Positions 25,627 to 32,728 of a DNA stretch of 32,728 nt are shown here, piece by piece. Where the stretch lies: positions 1-32,728 of the forward strand of contig VFZY01000049.1 of NCBI GenBank assembly GCA_016870915.1, written 5' to 3'. The notes below the pieces were generated by a model. The model saw nothing but the letters and a program-made list of their open reading frames with translations. It had not been told where the DNA came from and did no database searches. Positions within the stretch are counted from its first letter, which is position 1. Each line of letters opens with the position of its first letter. The position numbers and the translations under genes are program-made. Source of the DNA: Acidobacteriota bacterium (lineage in GTDB: Bacteria > Acidobacteriota > Terriglobia > Bryobacterales > Bryobacteraceae).

Positions 25627-27021
25627 CTAGCTCGTCCGCGACCGCCAGCCGTCCAACTCCTTCCGCAGCCGGTCGCGAACCGTCAGATACTGCGGATTCT
25701 CGATCTGGTTCGTTTTCTCCCGCGGGTCCCCGCGAAGATCGAACAGTTCATTGGGACCCTCGCCGTTATTGCGCCACACCAGCTTGAACCGGCTGTCCCG
25801 CGCCATCTCGGTATTCCTGAAGTGCGCAAACACCGTTGACGGCCAGGGAGCATCCTTCTTCCCCTGCGGCCTGTTCAGGGCCAGCGGCAGGAAGCTGCGT
25901 CCGCACAGCCCGCGGCCCGGAATCGTGGCGCCGGCCGCTTCGCACACCGTCGGCAGAACGTCATAAAAACTCACGAGTTCGTTGCGCACCGATTCCACCG
26001 GGATCTTGCCGAACCAGCTCACCAGCATCGGCACCTGTACCACCTCGTCGTACATGTTGATGGGGTCCGAGGCGAGACCCTTGCTCCAAAGCCCATGCCG
26101 CCCCAACAGGTAGCCGTTGTCGCCGGTGAAGATCACAATGGTGTTATCGCGCAACCCTCGCTCCTGAAGCTTCTTCAGGAGCACCCCCACCTGATCGTCC
26201 AACGCCGTGGTGGCTGCCGCCGCCCGCCGCAGATTTCCCACAATGTCCTTCAGCATGCCCTTCTCGCGCAAGGCGTTCGGCGCCGCGGGCTCCCAGCCCA
26301 CCGTGTCGAACTTCGTCTGGGCGTACATGTCGTAGTACTTCTGCGGATGGCCCTCGTACGGCGTGTGCGGGTTGAGATAGCCAACGGTCAGAAAGAACGG
26401 CTTGGAGGCGTCCTGCTTCTCCAGGAACTCTGAAGCACGGCGCGTCATCAGGTCGGCCAGGTAGCCCTTCTCCTGCACCATCTGGCCATTCAGGCTCATC
26501 TCGGGGTCCGTGTAGGACCGCGACCCGCCAAGCATCGTATACGTGTACTCGAAGCCATGGCCCGGCTTCTGGTCATTGCCAAGATGCCACTTCCCCACGT
26601 ACCCGCAGCGGTACCCGGCGCCGGCCAGAACGTCGGAGATCATCGTTTCATTCGCGAACGCCGCCGGCGGCTCCTTCTGGCCCTGGGGCGGCTTCTCCAC
26701 CGGGGAGGGCGTCAGAAAGTCGTGGATGCCGTGCTGCCGCGGCACACGCCCCGTCATCAGCGTGGCGCGGCTGGCGGAACAAATGGGAGTGGCGACGAAC
26801 GCGCTCTGAAAACGCGCCCCCGCGCGGCCCAGCGCATCGATGTTCGGCGTCCGGATCTCCTTGTTGCCATGGCAGCCCAGCATCCACGCGGCAAGATCGT
26901 CGGCCAGAATCAGCACGATGTTGGGGCGCGGCCCTGCCGCGGCATTCTTCTGTGCCAGAAGCGAAGCGGCGGCCAAGGGAGCGGTTACGGTGCCAAGCAC
27001 CTGTCGTCGGGTGAAAGCCAT
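25627..27021 (-). CDS. Tat-exported sulfatase (C-x-A-x-R type)
   Basis: A 464-residue type I sulfatase with a Tat-like N terminus (FTRRQVLGTVTAPLAAASLLA). The metal-binding DD is at 41-42 (ILADDLAAWMLGCHGN). The formylglycine motif is CSASR at 81-85 followed by ATLMTGRVP; the cysteine would be oxidised to formylglycine by a separate enzyme. Later FTGDNGYLLGRHGLWSKG supplies the other metal ligands and the catalytic lysine, and NELFDLRGDPREKTN is the usual C-terminal signature. It hydrolyses sulfate esters, probably on polysaccharides. The ATG at 27021 is chosen since an upstream in-frame TTG would overlap the permease gene. It begins ten bases after the permease stop. Confidence 0.93.
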   Translation of the reverse strand: MAFTRRQVLGTVTAPLAAASLLAQKNAAAGPRPNIVLILADDLAAWMLGCHGNKEIRTPNIDALGRAGARFQSAFVATPICSASRATLMTGRVPRQHGIHDFLTPSPVEKPPQGQKEPPAAFANETMISDVLAGAGYRCGYVGKWHLGNDQKPGHGFEYTYTMLGGSRSYTDPEMSLNGQMVQEKGYLADLMTRRASEFLEKQDASKPFFLTVGYLNPHTPYEGHPQKYYDMYAQTKFDTVGWEPAAPNALREKGMLKDIVGNLRRAAAATTALDDQVGVLLKKLQERGLRDNTIVIFTGDNGYLLGRHGLWSKGLASDPINMYDEVVQVPMLVSWFGKIPVESVRNELVSFYDVLPTVCEAAGATIPGRGLCGRSFLPLALNRPQGKKDAPWPSTVFAHFRNTEMARDSRFKLVWRNNGEGPNELFDLRGDPREKTNQIENPQYLTVRDRLRKELDGWRSRTS

Positions 27022-27031
27022 CAAGACCAGA

Positions 27032-27858
27032 TTACAGAACGTCGGCAAAGCCGCGCTTGAGCTGGCGGAAAATCAGGCCGCCGGCCGCGAACACCGCAAG
27101 CGACACCCCCGCGATCACGGCAATCGACGCCATGCCGGCCGCGGGCCCCCCCAGCAGTCCGTCACGATAGGCGCGAACGAACGGCGTCAGCGGATTCAAC
27201 GCCGGAACCAAACGCACCCAGTCCGGGATCTCAGCCGACACGATCTGCCGCTCCGTGATGAAGATCGGCGTCAGCCAGAACCAGAAAGTCAGCAGGACAG
27301 TCACAATCTGCGCCACGTCACGCAAGTACACCTGCAGGCTGGCGGCAATCCACGCGACGCCCACCGAAAACAGCGCCAGAATCAACAGGTACACCGGGAT
27401 CCAAAGCGCGGCCATCCCCGGCACACCGCCCGTCACCAGCACCCCCGCCACGGCGATCACCAGCGTGATGGCGTGGTTCACCAGCGAGGAAAGGAAGATC
27501 GAGACCGGAATCATCTCCGACGGAAACACCGTGCGCGTGATCAGGTTCGCGTTCTCCACCAGACTGGTGGAGGAACGCAGCACCGTTTCCTGAAACAACA
27601 TGAACGGCAGGTAGCCGCAAAACAGAAACACCGTGTAGTTGGCCGTGCTCTCGCCTTCCGGCACGCGCTGCTTCATCACCCAATGGAACACAAAGGTCCA
27701 ACTCAGCAGCAGCATGAGTGGCTGGATCACGCCCCAAAGCCATCCCGCGGCTGAGCCGATGAACCGGCGTTCGAAATCGCGGCGGACAAGCTGATAAAGC
27801 AGTGTCCGCCGCGTGACCAGAGTGCGGAAAAACCCGAGTCCTGGAACCCCGTCCGGCA

Positions 27859-27859
<1 letters not shown>
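27032..27859 (-). CDS. ABC-2 type polysaccharide export permease
   Basis: A 275-residue inner-membrane permease of the Wzm/TagG/KpsM type with six predicted helices. The N-terminal segment LLYQLVRRDFERRFIGSAAGWLWGVIQPLMLLL is the family signature (amphipathic helix before the first membrane helix), and FWFWLTPIFITERQI and NPLTPFVRAYRDGLLGG lie towards the C terminus. Such permeases export O-antigen, teichoic acid or capsule chains with an ATPase partner (Wzt/TagH), but no ATPase gene is adjacent. The ATG at 27859 overlaps the MetY stop as TGATG. Confidence 0.9.
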
Positions 27860-29154
<1,295 letters not shown>

Positions 29155-29187
29155 CTAGTGTAGCGAATTGGCCGCCCATCCCCGGCA

Positions 29188-29213
29188 CGAATCCCCCGGA
29201 GCGAATCCCCCGG
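29188..29213. repeat. Tandem direct repeat CGAATCCCCCGG x2
   Basis: The 12-mer occurs at 29188-29199 and 29202-29213, a 14-base period, in the middle of the 101-base divergent region between metY and the dehydratase. It lies just upstream of the TATAGT candidate -10 (29223-29228). A pair of direct sites here could bind an activator or serve both promoters. Confidence 0.5.
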
Positions 29214-29222
29214 GCGCCGTTG

Positions 29223-29228
29223 TATAGT
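29223..29228 (+). promoter_or_regulatory. Candidate -10 element TATAGT
   Basis: TATAGT, preceded by TG, lies 22 bases upstream of the ATG at 29250. Transcription would start around 29235. No -35 hexamer is recognisable; the direct repeats occupy that space. Confidence 0.4.
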
Positions 29229-29249
29229 ATCTTCCACGGAGAACTGGAA

Positions 29250-30308
29250 ATGACCAACCGCCGCAACTTCCTAAGACTCGGCTCAGGCGCGGGCTTCGCC
29301 GGCCTGCTGGGCTACGCCGCCGCCCAGTCGGCGCCGCCAGCCGGAATCAAGCTGGGCACTTTCTTCACGGACCGGCCCTCGGACAACGATCTGGCGATGC
29401 TCAGCCACGCGGGCGTTGACGCGGTTTCGATCTGGACTTCCATCGAAAACAACAACGCAGCCTGGATGACCTCCATGCGCAAGCGCCTTGAGGCCGCCGG
29501 CGTCATGATCTACAACATCGGGATCATGGACCTGCATTGTGATCCGGCCCTCGTGCTGGGGCTGCCTGAAGCCGATCGCAAGATCGAACAGTATAAGGAG
29601 TACCTCGGCAACCTGGGCCGGGCCGGAATCCGCTACACCACCTACGCCCACATGGCGAATATCAAGAATCAACCGACGCCGGGCTTCTATCAGACCTCGG
29701 CGGGCACCACGCGCGGCAATGCCCAGACCCGGGAGTTTGATGTCGATGTGGCGCGCAAACTGCCCAACTCCTTCGGGCGCACGTACAGCGCCGATGAGGT
29801 CTGGCGCACCTTCACCCGCTTCATCCAGGCGGTGATGCCAGTGGCAGAGAAAAACAACGTGAGAATCGGACTTCACCCCGATGATCCGCCGGTTTCGCCC
29901 CTGGGCGGCGTGGCGCGCGTGTTCACCAACTACGCCGCCTATGAGCGCGCCTTCGACATCGCCAGGAGTCCGAACTTCGGCGTCTGCCTCTGCGTCGGCA
30001 CGTGGGGCGAGGGCGGCCGGGACATGGGGAAGACACCCGCCGAGGCAGCGCTTGAGTTCGGCCGGCGCGGCAAACTGTTTAAGGTGCACTTCCGCAACGT
30101 GAGTTCACCGCTCCCCCGATTCAAGGAGACCTTCGTCGACAACGGCTACATGGACATGTACGAGATCATGCGCGCGTTGAAGAAGGTGAACTTCGAAGGC
30201 ATTGTCATCCCCGATCATGTGCCAGGCGCGGGATACCCGCATGTCAACAACGCCTACACCCTGGGCTATATGAAAGCGCTGCGGGACCGCGCCCGGCGCG
30301 AAGGGTAA
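29250..30308 (+). CDS. UxuA-type D-mannonate dehydratase, exported form
   Basis: A 352-residue TIM-barrel protein matching mannonate dehydratase (2-keto-3-deoxygluconate-forming): HPDDPP at 209-214, the cysteine ligand in CLCVGTWGE (C248), VHFRNVSSPLPRFKETF (H280), DMYEIMRALKKVNF and PDHVPGAG (321-328). Those are the manganese ligands and signature of UxuA. Unlike cytosolic UxuA it begins with a Tat-like leader (NRRNFLRLGSGAGFAGLLGYAAAQ), so it may act outside the cytoplasm. The ATG at 29250 follows CGGAG and starts that leader. It converges with the enolase-superfamily gene, 12 bases between stops. A general sugar-phosphate isomerase/epimerase is the alternative call. Confidence 0.82.
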   Translation: MTNRRNFLRLGSGAGFAGLLGYAAAQSAPPAGIKLGTFFTDRPSDNDLAMLSHAGVDAVSIWTSIENNNAAWMTSMRKRLEAAGVMIYNIGIMDLHCDPALVLGLPEADRKIEQYKEYLGNLGRAGIRYTTYAHMANIKNQPTPGFYQTSAGTTRGNAQTREFDVDVARKLPNSFGRTYSADEVWRTFTRFIQAVMPVAEKNNVRIGLHPDDPPVSPLGGVARVFTNYAAYERAFDIARSPNFGVCLCVGTWGEGGRDMGKTPAEAALEFGRRGKLFKVHFRNVSSPLPRFKETFVDNGYMDMYEIMRALKKVNFEGIVIPDHVPGAGYPHVNNAYTLGYMKALRDRARREG

Positions 30309-30320
30309 CCGCCCAGCCCT

Positions 30321-31523
30321 CTACTGCCGCCCGCCCGGCGGCCGCAGGCTTTGGCCTTTGTACGGATACCCGGCATCGAACGCCGCCCAGTCCATCTCAA
30401 GGCCCAAACCCGGGCGTTCGCTCAGAGCCACGGCGCCGTTTGCGGGGCGGGGAAATGTGCCCCGCGTCAGCCGCTCGAACAGCGTCTGCATGCCCGCGTC
30501 CCACTCCTGGGTCAGGAAATTCCGGACGGCCGACATCGCCTGCAGCGAGGCAACATGCGCCACCGGCCCATAGTACATGTGCGGCGCGATCTCCGTGCCA
30601 TACACGTCGCTCAGAGCCGCGATCTTGCGAATTTCACTGATCCCGCCGCAGTGAATCACATCCGGCTGCACAATTTGCGCCCCGCCCGCGTCCAGCAACT
30701 GCTTGAACTCATAGCGCGAAATCAGCCCCTCGCCGCCCGCCAGCGGCACCGGCGATTTCGCCGCGACCTCACGCAGCGCGCCGGGCATTTCGCGCCACGT
30801 CGGCTCTTCAATGAACAGTGGCCGGAACGGCGCTACAGCCTTGGCGAATTCAATGGCCCCGCGCGTGGAAAACGTCTCCCACATCTCCAGCGCGATCTCG
30901 AAATCAGGCCCGCCGCCCTGCCGCACCGCCTCCACCTCGGCCGCGAGACGCCGCAGACGCTCAGCCTCCGTGCCTCCGCGAGGCAGAACCCACTTCACCG
31001 TCGTCCAGCCCTGCCGCCGCGTCTCCGCCGCAAGTTCGCGCAGCTTCGCGGGAGTGCGCGGGTTCAAGTCCTGGCTCCAATGGCTGTAGTAGACCGGCAT
31101 TGGCTTCGGCTCACCCGCCCCCAGCAATCGCCAAACGGGCTGGTTGAGAAGTTTGCCCGCAATGTCCCAAAGCGCAATGTCCACCGCCGCCAGCGCGGTC
31201 ATCAGCACCGGTCCGTTGCGGTAACGCGAAAGCTGGTAGTAGTTGCGATTCCAGTGGTCCTCAATGCCGCCCGGGTCTTTGCCCGCCAGGTGCGGCGTGT
31301 ACCACTGGATCGCCTGCTCCACAATCTCCACCCGGCCTGAAATCGACCCTTCACCCAGGCCCGTCACGCCCGCATCCGTCTCCACCTCAAGAAACAGGTA
31401 GTCCCTGTTCCCAATCGTGTGCTTCCGCGTCCGCAGCCGAGTAATGCGCGGCCGCGCCCCGGCCGCCTTCAACAGACCGGCCGCGCTGAACATCGAAAAA
31501 AACTGCCGCCGTGTCGCTATCAT
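30321..31523 (-). CDS. Mandelate racemase/enolase-superfamily dehydratase
   Basis: A 400-residue enolase-superfamily enzyme that abstracts a proton next to a carboxylate, most likely a sugar-acid dehydratase. The N-terminal capping domain includes TDAGVTGLGEG and MTALAAVDIALWDIAGKLL. In the barrel, candidate active-site residues are K177 (VKWVLP), E213 (ALEMWETF), E239 or E240 (FIEEPTW), E265 (GGEGLISR) and H315 (APHMYYGP). At the first metal-ligand position most relatives have aspartate; glutamate here is unusual. The N terminus (TRRQFFSMFSAAGLLKAAGA) looks like a Tat signal. The ATG overlaps the flavin reductase stop (ATGA), so the two are translated together. Confidence 0.85.
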   Translation of the reverse strand: MIATRRQFFSMFSAAGLLKAAGARPRITRLRTRKHTIGNRDYLFLEVETDAGVTGLGEGSISGRVEIVEQAIQWYTPHLAGKDPGGIEDHWNRNYYQLSRYRNGPVLMTALAAVDIALWDIAGKLLNQPVWRLLGAGEPKPMPVYYSHWSQDLNPRTPAKLRELAAETRRQGWTTVKWVLPRGGTEAERLRRLAAEVEAVRQGGGPDFEIALEMWETFSTRGAIEFAKAVAPFRPLFIEEPTWREMPGALREVAAKSPVPLAGGEGLISRYEFKQLLDAGGAQIVQPDVIHCGGISEIRKIAALSDVYGTEIAPHMYYGPVAHVASLQAMSAVRNFLTQEWDAGMQTLFERLTRGTFPRPANGAVALSERPGLGLEMDWAAFDAGYPYKGQSLRPPGGRQ

Positions 31524-32143
31524 TCGTTCCTTCCCGCCAGATCCTGCGCGGCCGGCCTCGCCATGCTGAAAATCTCGCCGAGCGTGGCGAATTCCATATA
31601 CCCTAACCGCGCCAGCGGCCTTGCGAGAGCCAGATTCACGCGGCCCCCTTCAATCACCGCGTCGTCGATGTAGATACCGGTCACCTCACCCAGCACCAGC
31701 GATGAGGCAGGGCGGCCCTCCATCGATTTCAATTCCACGGTCCGCCAGTACCGGCACTCCAGCGCTGCCGGGCTCGCCGCCACCCGCGGCGGACGCACCG
31801 TGCGCGAAGGGGCCATCGCCAGGCCAATCAATTCCGGCTCGCTCAGGCCACGCTCCACCGGCGCCGAACTCAGGTTCATCGCCTCCCGCAGATCCCACGT
31901 TGCCAGGCTGCACACAAACTCTCCCGTGGCTTCGGCGTTCGCTTGAGAGTCCTTCCGGCCCGTGCTCGAAAACATCACCTGGGGCGGATGGTACGCCACC
32001 AGATTGAAAAAACTGTACGGAGCCAGATTGACGCCGCCCTCGGCGTTCAGCGTGCTGATCCAGCCGATGGGGCGCGGCGCCACCAGCGCCAGCAAAGGAT
32101 CATGCGGAAGATGGTGATCGGCGAGACTGGGTGTGTAGTGCAC
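31520..32143 (-). CDS. Flavin reductase-like FMN-binding protein
   Basis: A 207-residue protein of the flavin reductase/FMN-binding split-barrel family (DIM6/NTAB): PLLALVAPRPIGWISTLNAEG, NLAPYSFFNLVAYHPPQVMFSS, a KDSQANAEATGEFVCSL segment, and LVLGEVTGIYIDDAVI near the end. Members bind FMN and supply reduced flavin or act as small oxidoreductases. The start is GTG at 32143 with AAGGA about 13 bases upstream. Its stop overlaps the enolase-family start, so it is the first gene of a two-gene unit. The insertion sequence begins some 25 bases upstream and may have displaced its native promoter. Confidence 0.88.
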   Translation of the reverse strand: MHYTPSLADHHLPHDPLLALVAPRPIGWISTLNAEGGVNLAPYSFFNLVAYHPPQVMFSSTGRKDSQANAEATGEFVCSLATWDLREAMNLSSAPVERGLSEPELIGLAMAPSRTVRPPRVAASPAALECRYWRTVELKSMEGRPASSLVLGEVTGIYIDDAVIEGGRVNLALARPLARLGYMEFATLGEIFSMARPAAQDLAGRNE

Positions 32144-32260
32144 GGGCGGCGGGTCCTTGGTGTGTTAGCCTCTAATTGTGCCAGTTTTGAGCCTTCACCT
32201 TCGGCTTACGCTGATCCTCCGGGATCGCTGCTGAGGGCTGGCACGAATCGAGTTGACCAT

Positions 32261-32300
32261 GCCACCGGCGGCGGCCCCGCCCGGTGGCTTTCGTGTTTTT
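32261..32300 (+). terminator. Terminator-like hairpin upstream of the transposase
   Basis: GCCACCGG (32261-32268) pairs with CCGGTGGC (32281-32288), followed by TTTCGTGTTTTT. Its orientation would stop transcripts entering the element from the left, as insertion sequences often do to avoid outside activation. Confidence 0.55.
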
Positions 32301-32436
32301 GGAGTGCACCCAATGGATCCGAATCAAGCCCACATTTCCGTTTTGAGCCGCGCGTGCGAATCTCCTGGATGCTCGTCCGCATCAATATCGATAGGGGTTT
32401 GAAGGCAGCGAAGACCCCTGCGGAGGACAGCACCCA

Positions 32437-32728
32437 ATGGGTGACAAACAAAACCAGCCCTTTCAGCTCTCGTTCAACGGCCTTCTCAAGATCGACTTCC
32501 AGGGATCGCGCGTTACTTCCGATGGTGGTCTGATCCTGGTGCGTGAGTTGGATGAACGGCTGGGCTTCGGTGCTCTCATTGCCCAACACCTGACTGACTC
32601 ACGGCGCGGCAAGAATACCCAGCTTCCGCTGGCGGACCTACTGCGCCAGTCCGTCTACAGCCGGATTGCCGGCTACGAGGATGTCAACGATGCCGAGCGG
32701 CTCTCGCAGGATCCAACCTTCCGGCTGA
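32437..32728 (+). CDS. IS1380-family transposase, N-terminal part
   Basis: The first 97 residues of an IS1380-type transposase: SRVTSDGGLILVRELDERLG, then LADLLRQSVYSRIAGYEDVN and DAERLSQDPTFRL. These segments are strongly conserved in the family; the DDE catalytic residues lie further on, outside the window. The ATG at 32437 follows GGAGG at ten bases. The frame is open to the window edge and nothing suggests decay, so the copy may be intact. Confidence 0.92.
   Translation, partial: MGDKQNQPFQLSFNGLLKIDFQGSRVTSDGGLILVRELDERLGFGALIAQHLTDSRRGKNTQLPLADLLRQSVYSRIAGYEDVNDAERLSQDPTFRL

Larger units (their letters stand above)
32169..32728 (+). mobile_element. IS1380-family insertion sequence, left part (cut by window edge)
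   Basis: Contains an IS1380-type transposase start. The left end is placed by inference at 32169, where CCTCTAATTGTGCCAG begins directly after TTAG; family members such as ISEcp1 begin with CCT. The right end is outside the window, so neither the inverted repeat nor a target duplication can be confirmed. 32169-32436 has no gene, only a terminator-like hairpin. Confidence 0.6.

Overview
The window looks like a chromosomal segment of an Acidobacteriota bacterium of the Solibacter/Bryobacter type. It is GC-rich. It carries three very large Oar-like TonB-dependent receptors with an N-terminal carboxypeptidase-regulatory-like domain, a DUF1592/DUF1552 cytochrome-type pair beside a secreted ankyrin protein, Tat-exported sulfatase and sugar-acid enzymes, and many 1-4 base start/stop overlaps. 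This assignment rests on gene content read by eye; no database search was run.

Layout. 1-212: remnant of an IS630-type transposase cut by the window edge, lying against the stop codon of the first receptor. 213-7876: two receptors in opposite directions flanking a standalone gene for a two-domain SLOG + deoxyribosyltransferase/TIR-like protein, the best candidate here for an undescribed nucleotide-signalling or defence component. 7903-15120: a rho-independent terminator, then a tightly coupled minus-strand operon of seven genes (transcribed right to left: fucose-isomerase-like protein, YkgJ-type cysteine-cluster protein, TldD, TldE, a membrane-anchored FxLYD-like protein, a response-regulator/periplasmic fusion, DUF167). 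15240-15315: tRNA-Lys(TTT). 15316-15509: a leader rich in inverted repeats, including a perfect 18-bp palindrome enclosing TATAAT. 15510-19296: a third receptor and a secreted M20 peptidase, probably one peptide-uptake unit. 19352-19890: a HicB/HicA toxin-antitoxin pair whose toxin has a shifted start. 19891-20224: no gene seen.

20225-29148 is a long minus-strand run: MetY, an ABC-2 permease without its ATPase, a sulfatase, a DUF1592-type haem protein, DUF1552 and an ankyrin-repeat protein. From the short divergent region at 29149-29249, a UxuA-type mannonate dehydratase with an export signal runs rightwards and converges on an enolase-superfamily dehydratase (also with an export-like signal), which is coupled to a flavin reductase. 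The right end (about 32169 to the edge) is the left part of an IS1380-family insertion sequence.

Taken together, the window holds outer-membrane import of complex organic matter (receptors), extracytoplasmic breakdown (M20 peptidase, sulfatase, sugar-acid dehydratases), peptide maturation (TldD/TldE), and accessory elements (HicAB, SLOG protein, two insertion sequences). No CRISPR array, prophage, rRNA or integrase was seen.
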